Assembly: GCA_014529385.2 (NCBI GenBank)
Contig: CM043944.1
Span: forward strand, 61,335,248 to 61,399,247
Direction of reading: 5' to 3'
Source of the DNA: Adiantum capillus-veneris
Lineage: Eukaryota > Streptophyta > Polypodiopsida > Polypodiales > Pteridaceae
Length of the DNA stretch: 64,000 nucleotides
Numbering within the stretch: position 1 is the first letter of the stretch; each line of letters starts with the position of its first letter. Below are positions 31,638 through 40,870 of this stretch, piece after piece. The translations under genes and the position numbers were made by a program. The notes under the pieces are model-generated. The model had not been told where the DNA came from, did not search any database, and saw only the letters and a list, made by a program, of their open reading frames with translations.

Positions 31638-32574
31638 CTCAGCTCAAAAGAGGAGAACTTCTGATGTTTAGATACAAATGATCTTGGGCCAACACCAATG
31701 GGGCAAACAGCTCACACAATATGGGTAAAATAATCCAGATACAATCACAAATTGGAGAAGAAGCTTCACTCACCGGAGAAGATTACACAGAAAAACAACA
31801 GAAAAAGAGTGAGGAATTTGGCAAAATGGACAGCGCCATCGCGTCCGGAACGGCCCAAAACCCCAATCTACAATGTCAAAGTGCTCAAATCCGACCTCGG
31901 ATGAGCAGTTTACGGCCAAAACAGGCTCCAAAATGGGCAAAAAAACAGCTGCGGCTGTTCCTCCTCTCTTCTCCACGTTTTTTCTGGTCTTCTCTCTGTT
32001 TTTTCAGTTCCCACACTTAGCTTTATTAGTTGGGCACCCTTGGCCTTTTAGATGACCTCAAACGGATCCCGAACAGGCCAAAAACTGACCTCGCAGTGCA
32101 TAGTTGTCACCTTTTTGCATCATTCGCACACCTGGCACTCAGCTTTTTTCCAATAATGCACCTCGCCACCACGTGAAGTGGCCCCAAAAAAAGGTCCTCA
32201 TGATGACCTTTCTGCATAATTCTCACAAGCAAACACCCACGTTGTGTCTGTCCTCATCTGCGTGCAAATATTGACCTCGTTCGCCCTCTTGACGCCACTA
32301 GATGCCATCTGACGCACCTGCTGACCTCACGTCGTCGGCCCGCGGATAGCTTCCTCGAGAAGTTTTACGCGCTATAAACTCCTCATTATTGTAGAAAAAA
32401 CATACTGGTACTGGTGATAGTGAAAATCGATGCACTATGTACACACTGTCCTACCTGTACACATGTGGGCCCCACGTAACCACCTGGCTATTAAAATTGG
32501 GCAATCCTTTATTCGATGCACCATGCATGTGTATGTACATATGCACAATTCCTTGCTCGAAAAAACTCCTGACA
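31427..32574 (-). repeat. 3' LTR of element B
   Basis: Plus-strand ends are TGTGAGCGGGATG and ACTCCTGACA, so on the element strand it is TGTCAGG to CTCACA. It contains an AC microsatellite at 31606-31632 and GGAAGCTATCCGCGGGCCGA-type sequence shared with the other two LTR copies. Confidence 0.95.
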
Positions 32575-32600
32575 TAATTTGCCCATCCCCTAGCCTGCTA
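32575..32600 (-). other. Polypurine tract of element B
   Basis: On the minus strand GGCTAGGGGATGGGCAAATTA directly precedes the LTR start TGTCAGGAG. Confidence 0.65.
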
Positions 32601-32696
32601 GATCATTCATGATCAGCAGCAGCAAAGAGAGATATGAGACTCGCCGCATCACAAGTCTCCTCATCCTTCACCAACATTTCTTGCTCCACCGACAAC

Positions 32697-33650
32697 TCAT
32701 CTTGACTTATGTAGAACACCATCCAGGTTAGCCAGCTGATATGTGCCATTTGGAAAACACTCTACTACCTTGAAAGGGCCTTCCCACTTAATTTGAAACT
32801 TCTTTTGGAAGGTGTTGTCCAGCTTACTGTTGTAGCGCAAAACCAAGTCATGTTGCTTGATACCCTTACTTTTGACCTTTTCATTTATCTTTGTCAAAGC
32901 CTTATCCTGCATCTGCCCATAATGCTCCAAAGCGCTCATCCTATCCAACTGGACCTCTTGTAACTGCAAGAGCCTCTCTTTGAATGCATCACTAGGCGGC
33001 CCAAGCAACTTCTCTAACATCTTGACCGCAGGCAACTCTACCTCCACAGGCAATAGTGCTTCCTTTCCATACACCAAATGAAATGGAGTAAACCCTGTAC
33101 CTGTCTTCACCGAAGTACGGTAAGCCCATAATGCACTAGGCAATTCCAAATCCCAATTCTTTCCTTGGTGCTCTGTCACTTTCGAAAGAATCTGTACCAA
33201 CTCACCATTGAATCTTTCATTCAAGCCATTACACTGCGGGTAATAAGGAGTGGTATGCTGGTGCCTAATCTTCATCTTTGCACATAAAAAATCTAGCAGT
33301 TTAGCTCTAAAGCCAGGCCCCTTATCTGAAAGTAACTCCAGTGGCACCCCAAACTTGCAACATATTTCATCATACACAAATTTTGCCACATCCTTTGCAG
33401 TGATCTATTTTACTGCTATAGCCTCTGCCCATCTAGAGAGATAGTCCACTGCCGTCAAAATATAGCTTTTGCCCCTGCTTGTGATAGGTAACGGGCCTAT
33501 TGCATCAATTCCCCACTTTTCAAACACATCAAACGCCATAATGGTTTTTCGTAGCTCTGGCTTCAACACTCTCTTCCCAAATGCTTGACACCTATTGCAA
33601 GACCTACACCAATGGTGAACATCCTTGTGCAAACTAGGCCATACATACCC
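32697..33650 (-). pseudogene. Integrase of element B
   Basis: DDE integrase, with one in-frame TAG near 33404. The zinc module is GACGGHFALKITLHKILQ and HHWCRSCNRCQ (about 33600-33700). The core has FEKWGIDAIGPLP (first Asp), LLSDKGPGFRAK (second Asp) and PYYPQCNGLNERFNG (catalytic Glu). It continues ALWAYRTSVKTGTGFTPFHL. The C-terminal module is KQHDLVLRYNSKLDNTFQKK and KWEGPFKVVECFPNGTYQL, with no chromodomain. All three catalytic residues are present, unlike integrase D. The stop between KWGID... and ...GPGF is the only defect I see. The frame ends at 32697, close to the polypurine tract. Confidence 0.93.
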
Positions 33651-35201
33651 CTCTTGCAAAATCTTATGCAAGGTGATCTTTAGAGCAAAATGGCCACCAC
33701 ATGCGCCTTCATGATTCTCTTCCAACACTCTGTAAAGCTCCTCCTGCCAAGGTACACGTCTCAAGACGAGATCAGCCCCTTTCATGTATAAGACATCACC
33801 AATCAATTTGTACCTGTATGCTCTACGCACAAAGCCATACTTCTTAGACTTCTGAATCTCCTTTGGAATGATTCCTGTTAGCAAAAACTCCTCTTCTTGA
33901 GCCAAACTTTCCCGGCCATGATAAAGAGGTAAACTGGTCCTCAACACAAATAGCTCCCCAATCATGCCTTGAGCTGCTTCATGTGCCTCTCCATTTAGAG
34001 CACGTTCAATGTGTCTGATACTCCATGCTTCAAACTTTTTTAACAGGCCTTTAATTCTGAAGCACATTTCCTTCAATGAGGTGTTCTTGCTCTTCCACAC
34101 ACCCAGCACTTGCTTCACCACTAACAAGGCATCACCTTTTATGCTCAACCTTCGAACCCCATGCTTCAAACAAATGTGTAATCCGGCTTCCAATGTAGCA
34201 TATTCAGCCTCATTGTTACTATGCGCATCCAATTTGAACCCTCTCTTGCATACTAGCTTCCCCTCTGGATCATAAAGTGCTATACCCCCTGAAGCTGCAT
34301 CATGGCTCTTTCTGTATGAACCATCAAAGAACAACACATGTGCATTGCTGATCTGTGGCACTTCTTCAACTACCTTTCTCACCACCTCTTCCTTAACAAT
34401 AAGGGGATTCTCCTTGTAGGTCAACAAATCAGCTAGGGTAGCCCTTGTACTATCTTCCACTAGAAAAGAGAACTCAAACTCTTGCAGCTCAATTACCCAT
34501 TTCTTCACCACATTTGACATGTTAATACCATTAATTAACTGTGGCAAAAAGGCATAACTCGTCAAGAAAAAAAAAGGCCGTGGTAGCAAGTAATGACGAA
34601 ATCGTCGACAAGCAAATATTACACTGGCCATCACTAGCTCTACTTCCGATAACTTTCTCTCCGCTACCAACTTCACTCGGCTTGCACAATACACTGGCCT
34701 CATATAATGGCTGCCCTTCCCCTTTTGCAATAGCATGGCTCCAATGGCATCATCCCCTACTGATGGATTTACATAAAAAACTTTCTCCCAATCAGGAGCC
34801 TGCATGGCTGACAACCCCCCTAACACCTCTTTCACCTCTTGAAACACTTCTTCACACTTGTCATCCCATTGCAATGGATCATGCTTTGCCACTTGCTGTA
34901 ATGGATAAAGAAGCTGCGAAGACAATGGAATAAACCGTGCCATGTACTTCACTTTGTGTATAAAGGTTGCCAATTGCTTCGTACTCATAGGTGATGGAAG
35001 AAGAATAATAGACTTAACCTTATCTGGATCAGCCTCAATGCCATTTTCTGACACCATATGGCCCAATAACTTCACCCTTGGCTGTGCTAGATGACATTTC
35101 TTTGGATTTAGTTGTCCTCCACATTCATCATATCGAGCCAATACCATCTGCAACTTCTCATGGTGCTCAGCCCTACTGCTATAGACACAGAAGTCATCCA
35201 T
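33405..35201 (-). CDS. RT C-terminal half, two RNase H domains and integrase start (B)
   Basis: A 598-codon frame. It begins at MDDFCVYSS, the RT active-site DD, and continues LLGHMVSENGIEADPDKVKS. RNase H 1 reads FYVNPSVGDDAIGAMLLQ, with Asn for the first Asp, and the usual TDH motif is TSYAFLPQL, so the domain is probably a non-catalytic tether. RNase H 2 has LFFDGSYRKS, HSNNEAEYATLEAG, SIKGDALLVVKQ, and then NGEAHEAAQ, where the fourth catalytic Asp is missing. The integrase zinc module and the first catalytic Asp (WGIDAIGPLP) follow in the same frame. The RT N-terminal half lies in another frame (35659-35108), separated by a frameshift just before MDD. Confidence 0.92.
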   Translation of the reverse strand: MDDFCVYSSRAEHHEKLQMVLARYDECGGQLNPKKCHLAQPRVKLLGHMVSENGIEADPDKVKSIILLPSPMSTKQLATFIHKVKYMARFIPLSSQLLYPLQQVAKHDPLQWDDKCEEVFQEVKEVLGGLSAMQAPDWEKVFYVNPSVGDDAIGAMLLQKGKGSHYMRPVYCASRVKLVAERKLSEVELVMASVIFACRRFRHYLLPRPFFFLTSYAFLPQLINGINMSNVVKKWVIELQEFEFSFLVEDSTRATLADLLTYKENPLIVKEEVVRKVVEEVPQISNAHVLFFDGSYRKSHDAASGGIALYDPEGKLVCKRGFKLDAHSNNEAEYATLEAGLHICLKHGVRRLSIKGDALLVVKQVLGVWKSKNTSLKEMCFRIKGLLKKFEAWSIRHIERALNGEAHEAAQGMIGELFVLRTSLPLYHGRESLAQEEEFLLTGIIPKEIQKSKKYGFVRRAYRYKLIGDVLYMKGADLVLRRVPWQEELYRVLEENHEGACGGHFALKITLHKILQEGYVWPSLHKDVHHWCRSCNRCQAFGKRVLKPELRKTIMAFDVFEKWGIDAIGPLPITSRGKSYILTAVDYLSRWAEAIAVK

Positions 35202-35830
35202 AAAAGCTTAACACAACTACCAATGAATGGTTCCAACACCCAATTTGCTCTTTCTTGATAGAAAGATGGTCCATTTGACAACCCAAATGGCAATACTGTG
35301 TAGCAATAGCAGCCCCATGGCGTAATAAAAGTTGTCTTTGTGCGGTCTTTAAGAGCAATCTTCAATTGAAAATAGCCTGAAAAACCATCACACACACTGT
35401 ACCTCTCATAACCTGCCACTGAATCCAAGATCTGATCAATGAATGGAAGAGGATATGGGTTCTTCTTAGTGGCTGCGTTTAAGGGTTTAAAATCTACACA
35501 AATTCTCCACTTCCCATCCTTCTTTGGACTGACTACAACTGGACTCACCCATTCTGTGGTCTCCACTGGAACTATGAACCCTGCCTTCAATAACTTGTCC
35601 ACCTCTACCCGCAAGGCTTCCATTTGCTCTTGACCCATCCTTCTTAGCCTTTGCCGCATGGCTTAGCACCTTCTTTCAGCTCTATATGCATCTCTTCACC
35701 CTTGAACCCTCTGATCTCTTCATATGAAGTAATGAACAAATCAGGAAAACTAGCCAGCATATGCAAATATATATCCTTCTCCATAGCTGAGAGGTCTCCA
35801 CTAATCATTTGCGTCATTAATTCCTGCTTC
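35108..35830 (-). pseudogene. RT N-terminal half of element B
   Basis: Two overlapping minus frames carry the linker and RT fingers/palm. The frame 35838 to 35644 reads DLSAMEKDIYLHMLASFPDL and HIELKEGAKP. The frame 35659 to 35108 continues ALRVEVDKLLKAGFIVPVE, WVSPVVVSPKKDGKWRICVD, SVCDGFSGYFQLKI, TTFITPWGCYCYTVLPFGLS and NGPSFYQERANWVLEPFIGS. It then runs out of frame just before the active site, which lies in the 33405-35201 frame. Two single-base-type frame changes (about 35650 and 35205) are the lesions. Block order and spacing match RT of element A. Confidence 0.9.
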
Positions 35831-37040
35831 TTTGACAACTCAACTTGGTTTGCATCAGCCCTTCAATCACTTCATAAGGCCCTTCACTTTCATCTTCAAC
35901 TTCATTCGCAAATGCGACTAAACCACACTCCTGGATTTCTTTATCCATCAAAAGAAATGCAACATCAGCATCCTCATCACTGCTGGTAGTGCTATCACTG
36001 TCCTCATCTGTCACCGTGGAAGAGTCTTCATCACTAGACTCATCCTCATCTTCATAAAGCTCCTCTAATCGTTTCCTTGTGTCCATATTATAAAGCTTCT
36101 TGGTACCTGTCTTTCCATAGAGGCTAATCGTACCATGTCGCCAATCTTGAACAGCTCCCACTGCACGTAACCATGGTCTGCCCAGTATAATAGGATATGC
36201 TCCCAACCCTGCTGGCATCACATGAAAATCAACCACTGCCTTTGCATCATATGCCTCCACTTCTAAGCTCTTTACAACACCCAAGCATTTTACTTTTTGA
36301 TGGTTTGCCAATCTGATCCGAAAACCTGACACCCCAGCCACTGTGAGACCCATCTTCTCAACGCATGAGTGTGTTATGACGCATATTTGGGCTCCGCCAT
36401 CCACATAACCTTGTCCCAAATTTTTCCTTTTATGCCACACATCTACTATTGGACAAATGTCTGGTAGCTCGTCCATTGCCAACACCTTCACTGAACCTCT
36501 CTCTGGCTCTTTCTCCATTGGGTTAACCATCCTCTTCCACTGTCGCTTTAGCTTAGGCACCATCTCTATAAGCTGCCCAAAAGTAACATCTGCCTTCCTG
36601 CTCGTCAGATCCTCCTTCAAGTCATAGCTTAATTGCCCATCCCCTAGTGGAAAATCTGAAACATGAAACTTTCGACGAGCTCTCCTTTTCCTCTTGGCCT
36701 TGACATCCTCGCCTTCATGGCTCTTTCCTTTCTTCTTACTAGGACCTGGGGCACTTCTTCCTTCCTTTTCCTCTGTGGTCCTCTTCCCAATAGGCATCAC
36801 TAATGTATCCTCTAGCTTTGATGCCTTCTCCAAGGTGACTACACTTAGCACTTTTGTCTTCCCTTTTTCCTCCTGGGTCAGTCCACTGGTTCCTTCGTCT
36901 CCCTTAATTTCGATGCCATAATCATTTGACCTAGTTAGCACCTGTCTTGGCAATGGATACATGTCTCCCCCCATCCTTGGTGGCTTATCACATTGCGGGC
37001 TGATGTGACCCAACTCTCCACAATTATAACATGTGGGCGT
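35817..37040 (-). CDS. Zinc knuckle and protease of element B
   Basis: The frame follows Gag directly after a TAG codon at about 37040. It opens with an intact CCHC knuckle (CYNCGELGHISPQC). A charged linker follows (KKKGKSHEGEDVKAKRKRRA), then the protease: GYVDGGAQICVITHSCVEKM, VKCLGVVKSLEVEAYDAKAV, and AYPIILGRPWLRAVGAVQDW. The catalytic triplet is DGG, as in element A. The C-terminus is very acidic (EDEDESSDEDSSTVTDEDSD). The protein matches the A protease region in length and order. The TAG between Gag and knuckle could be a mutation or a readthrough site; A does not have a stop at this exact place. Confidence 0.93.
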   Translation of the reverse strand, partial: TPTCYNCGELGHISPQCDKPPRMGGDMYPLPRQVLTRSNDYGIEIKGDEGTSGLTQEEKGKTKVLSVVTLEKASKLEDTLVMPIGKRTTEEKEGRSAPGPSKKKGKSHEGEDVKAKRKRRARRKFHVSDFPLGDGQLSYDLKEDLTSRKADVTFGQLIEMVPKLKRQWKRMVNPMEKEPERGSVKVLAMDELPDICPIVDVWHKRKNLGQGYVDGGAQICVITHSCVEKMGLTVAGVSGFRIRLANHQKVKCLGVVKSLEVEAYDAKAVVDFHVMPAGLGAYPIILGRPWLRAVGAVQDWRHGTISLYGKTGTKKLYNMDTRKRLEELYEDEDESSDEDSSTVTDEDSDSTTSSDEDADVAFLLMDKEIQECGLVAFANEVEDESEGPYEVIEGLMQTKLSCQRSRN

Positions 37041-37964
37041 CTACCTCCAAAACCTACTATTACTTTGTCCAGCACCATTCCTAGGTCTTTCTTCACCTCC
37101 TGGTTGATTTGCAAACCGCCCTAGACCTCGATTATTTCCTACTTGACCTAGCATGTTTAGGCTGAGATTCTTCATCAGATCAACCACTTGCCTCATGTCT
37201 TGCCTCATGTCTTGCCTTAGGCCATCATCTTGCATTGCTGTAGTGACCACTACTGGCATAACCTGAGTAGTAACAGGAACCACTGGTTCATGATGAACCC
37301 CTGACATGCGCCCTTGTAAAGACTCTATAGGCTGAAATTCAGACCTCATTGGCAAAGACTCCACCCCTAACTGGCTCATTTTCCTCAGCTTCCACTCTTT
37401 GTTCCTTGCTACCTCTAGTGCATCTTCATATGTCCTAGGCTTCTTTAGCTCCACTCTCCAACGTATATTCTCCCAAAGACCAGCCAAGAACCTGTCCTTC
37501 TTCATCATGTCAGGCGGGGGTACCTGTGGTGCTAAAGCCTTGCACATTCTCTCCCATGCCAATGAAAACTTACGTATGTACGCATCTACTGGCTCACCTT
37601 CCTTTTGCACCAAAGCCTGTACTTCTTGCCACACTTTGTCAGGGTCTTCTATCTTCACAAACTCCACTTCCAATCCATGCCTTAGATTGTCCCAACTCAA
37701 TCTTATAGGTGGATCAGCCATACGCAACTCCTCTTCAAATGCTTTGGACCAAGCTCGTGCATCACTCTTCAAACAAATTTGGAGAAGGCGTAACATTTGC
37801 GTAGGGTCATGAATCTGGTTGCTAATGCAGGCAACCTCCATCTTTTCCAAAAATTCTTCCACATCTTCATCACTTCTTCCATGAAACTCGGGATAAGAGA
37901 AAGCCATGGCTACCCAAATTATGATGCTTTGAGAACCCCTTCGAACACACGTGCAAGAACCCAA
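37041..37964 (-). CDS. Gag (capsid region) of element B
   Basis: The likely start is the Met of MAFSYPEFHGRSDEDVEEFL near 37907; the open frame itself extends to 37964. The capsid (Retrotrans_gag-type) region includes ACISNQIHDPTQMLRLLQIC, KSDARAWSKAFEEELRMADP, WQEVQALVQKEGEPVDAYIR and MMKKDRFLAGLWENIRWRVE. A Met/Arg-Gln repeat (DMRQDMRQVVDLMKNLS) and a Gly/Asn-rich tail precede the TAG. It should form the particle core. The frame is intact, which supports the recent age of B. Relatives are the broken Gag at 3234-4125 and the fragment at 25160-25470. Confidence 0.92.
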   Translation of the reverse strand: MGSCTCVRRGSQSIIIWVAMAFSYPEFHGRSDEDVEEFLEKMEVACISNQIHDPTQMLRLLQICLKSDARAWSKAFEEELRMADPPIRLSWDNLRHGLEVEFVKIEDPDKVWQEVQALVQKEGEPVDAYIRKFSLAWERMCKALAPQVPPPDMMKKDRFLAGLWENIRWRVELKKPRTYEDALEVARNKEWKLRKMSQLGVESLPMRSEFQPIESLQGRMSGVHHEPVVPVTTQVMPVVVTTAMQDDGLRQDMRQDMRQVVDLMKNLSLNMLGQVGNNRGLGRFANQPGGEERPRNGAGQSNSRFWR

Positions 37965-38009
37965 AACTTTTCACTTCCCAATCCCCAGAAACTTCAATGG
38001 AGCTCAACT

Positions 38010-38252
38010 TTAGATAAGGACAAACACATGCACATCAAATGAGTTTTCATAGTTGATCATCGGAATGACAACAGGCAAAGGACATTCCAGGATCTCTCTT
38101 AATCTTCTTGGCCCGAACATAAAGACTATGCGCTGCTGGAAAAAGATCTTCCTGGACACATGAACATTAATCTGAATTCTTTGAGTTAAATGAAAAGGAG
38201 TGAACTGAGGGCCATTTTGATCATCCATTAAAGCCAACCATGAAGCTCCCAA
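38010..38252 (-). CDS. Possible ORF1 remnant in element B leader
   Basis: An 80-codon minus frame between primer site and gag. It contains WLALMDDQNGPQFTPFHLTQ and FMFGPRRLREILECPLPVVI. Position, and weak resemblance in its middle to the plus-strand ORF of element A at 2713-2904, suggest a remnant of the same upstream ORF. The resemblance was judged by eye and may be chance. No known domain. Confidence 0.25.
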   Translation of the reverse strand: MGASWLALMDDQNGPQFTPFHLTQRIQINVHVSRKIFFQQRIVFMFGPRRLREILECPLPVVIPMINYENSFDVHVFVLI

Positions 38253-38819
38253 GAAAGCACACCTGTCTTATCCTCTGATTTTGCCAAAATTTCAGCAGCA
38301 TAACAGCATAAAATGGCTCAAAAGACCAAAAGACCAACCATCATAACTTGGAAAAATTTTGACAGAGTTTCCCCAGAAGTAGAGCAATGAGAACCCAAAA
38401 TATAGACTGTATCTGTATGCATAAACTGCCAACAATAGAACCCGAGCATCAAGTAGGGCTCACTAGTACATAGCCTATGGCGAGGTCACGAAAAGGGTGC
38501 TTCAGCTACCTGTATCACCGAAAGGATCTCCACATTTGAGAATCCCCCAGCTCAATAAAAACCTCACGCTATCGACCCTCACACGAAGGATAATGCAAAT
38601 CGCGTATAGTCAAGTCTCAGAAATGACTATCTTCCAGACCAAGTCTCAGAAATGGCTGGGACTGCCATATACAACCAAGTATGGCTCCACAAATGCGTAC
38701 AATGGCAGTTTCCACAAGTAACGTACAATCAAGCAGACAATGCGCTCAAATAGGCGCCAAGTGATGCATACCCACAACAACTGCAAGTGACATCACTGCT
38801 AGTATATCACTGTACTCCA

Positions 38820-38905
38820 GCTACCTGTACCTGTGTGAATCACCTGTACCTGTCCCTGTAACCTGTAACCTGTAATCTGCAATCTGCAACCTGCAACCTG
38901 TAATC
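38820..38905 (-). repeat. Heptamer-like tandem repeat next to primer site of B
   Basis: The plus strand reads repeats of CCTGTAA and close variants (CCTGCAA, TCTGCAA), about ten units, beginning with hexamer-like ACCTGT units. It lies between the primer site and the gag leader. Confidence 0.85.
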
Positions 38906-38937
38906 CCGAAGCTCGAAGCAGAAGGTACTCGAAGAAG

Positions 38938-38962
38938 ATCCTCCGTGGGGGCGCCAAAAGAA
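38938..38962 (-). other. Primer binding site of element B
   Basis: On the minus strand the 5' LTR end (CTCACA) is followed by TTC and TTTTGGCGCCCCCACGGAGG. The same block in A is TTTTGGTGCTCCCACTGAGG. Confidence 0.75.
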
Positions 38963-40106
38963 TGTGAGCGGGATGAAAACACACACAGCGCCTCTATAAC
39001 GACCCGACACACACTCTTGGGAAGATACACACACACACTATGGGGCACCACTCGGCTTACACAACACACCTGGCCGAGACAGGGAACACACCTCTGGAGT
39101 GAGAGGAGAGAGACTATCCACTTGCCCACTCCACACAGAGACACACACACACACACACACACACAAAAACTCAGCTCAAAAGAGGAGAACTTCTGATGTT
39201 TAGATACAAATGAGCTTGGGCCAACACCAATGGGGCAAACAGCTCACACAATATGGGTAAAATAATCCAGATACAATCACAAATTGGAGAAGAAGCTTCA
39301 CTCACCGGAGAAGATTACACAGAAAAACAACAGAAAAAGAGTGAGGAATTTGGCAAAATGGACAGCGCCATCGCGTCCGGAACAGCCCAAAACCCCAATC
39401 TACAATGTCAAAGTGCTCAAATCCGACCTCGGATGAGCAGTTTACGGCCAAAACAGGCTCCAAAATGGGCAAAAAAACAGCTGCGGCTGTTCCTCCTCTC
39501 TTCTCCACGTTTTTACTGGTCTTCTCTCTGTTTTTTCAGTTCCCACACTTAGCTTTATTAGTTGGGCACCCTTGGCCTTTTAGATGACCTCAAACGGACC
39601 CCGAACAGGCCAAAAACTGACCTCGCAGTGCATAGTTGTCACCTTTTTGCATCATTCGCACACCTGGCACTCAGCTTTTTTCCAATAATGCACCTCGCCA
39701 CCACGTGAAGTGGCCCCAAAAAAAGGTCCTCATGATGACCTTTCTGCATAATTCTCACAAGCAAACACCCACGTTGTGTCTGTCCTCATCTGCGTGCAAA
39801 TATTGACCTCGTTCGCCCTCCTGACGCCACTAGATGCCATCTGACGCACCTACTGACCTCACGTCGTCGGCCCGCGGATAGCTTCCTCGAGAAGTTTTAC
39901 GCGCTATAAACTCCTCATTATTGTAGAAAAAACATAATGGTACTGGTGATAGTGAAAATCGATGGACTATGTACACACTGTCCTACCTGTACACATGTGG
40001 GCCCCACGTAACCACCTGGCTATTAAAATTGGGCAATCCTTTATTCGATGCACCATGCATGTGTATGTACATATGCACAATTCCTTGCTCGAAAAAACTC
40101 CTGACA
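38963..40106 (-). repeat. 5' LTR of element B
   Basis: Near-identical to 31427-32574. It carries the element promoter for the minus-strand transcript. Its AC microsatellite (39143-39163) is a few bases shorter than that of the partner LTR. Confidence 0.95.
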
Positions 40107-40800
40107 ACGCTATTTATAGCTTTTCATGATTTTTAGTGCTTTTTAGTGAAAAGCGAGTCCGCTTTCTTATTCCAGTGGACAAGGGAAACCCGTGGTTCAA
40201 TTTGTATTTTTTTTTCATTTTACGCTATTTTTAGCTTTTCATACTTTTCAACGTTTTTGAAAAGCAATGTGCTTTTTATGATGACCTAACCATAAAAGTA
40301 TCAATTTTAGCCTTTGTCGAATTTGCAAATGACTCGGAGTAAAAAGGGACCAAACAAGATTTTTACAAGAATTATTCTTATACAAAGTGGTACCGTAAAT
40401 ACTAGGGCACTACGGGAAGTCATATTTATGTCGGGACATTACGGTACGGCATAGTTTAGCTAAGATTTCCATTAGTTGGCCAGATACTGTTCGGTTCTGC
40501 AATTTTATTGTAAAAATTGAATGTTAAATGGGAGAGTTGATCACCAAAAGCAAAGACATGTTTCTAGCAAAGTTCCCAAAGCTTGCAGCTATTTCTGGCT
40601 CAAAAAATGGCGCTAGTTTTCTGCTTGGGAGTTACTCCAGCCAGTTGTGCAGAGCCTATAAATTCACCTGTGCAAGTCTTAGTTTTCAGTGCAGTATGTT
40701 GCATCTACTACCGCAAGGCTATATGTATCTATTATATGGAGTGGTGTAAGCTCTTCATCACCATCTCCACTCGGGAAGAAGAAGAAGAAGAAGAAGAAGG

Positions 40801-40865
<65 letters not shown>

Positions 40866-40870
40866 GCTTA
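40107..40870 (+). repeat. Continuation of 3' LTR of chromovirus D
   Basis: Directly after the B target duplication the D LTR resumes with CTATTTATAGCTTTTCATG, the continuation of an internal repeat whose other copies start at 31287 and 40222. A TATA-like CCTATAAATT at about 40659 fits an LTR promoter. (GAA)n at 40776-40798 and (CT)n at 40804-40861 follow. The LTR 3' end was not found, because no second LTR copy is in the window; it could extend to about 43 kb. Confidence 0.6.
40776..40861 (+). repeat. Microsatellites (GAA)n and (CT)n
   Basis: About seven GAA units pass via GGATA into about 29 CT units. Confidence 0.97.

Larger units (their letters stand above)
31427..40106 (-). mobile_element. 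Nearly complete, young Tat/Ogre-like Gypsy element B
   Basis: Two LTRs of 1148 and 1144 bp flank a full minus-strand set: primer site, gag, protease, RT, two RNase H domains, integrase and polypurine tract. The flanks share ACGC(T) on both sides (31423-31427 and 40107-40111), a 4-5 bp target duplication. The host LTR repeat of element D reads through the insertion point. The LTRs differ by only about ten substitutions by eye plus a CA-repeat length change, so insertion was recent. Coding defects are few (about four). Confidence 0.93.

Noticed and set aside
34541-34933. Plus-strand open frames opposite element B, also near 36694-36921 and 37399-37812
   Set aside because: They are antisense to well-identified RT, protease and gag domains.
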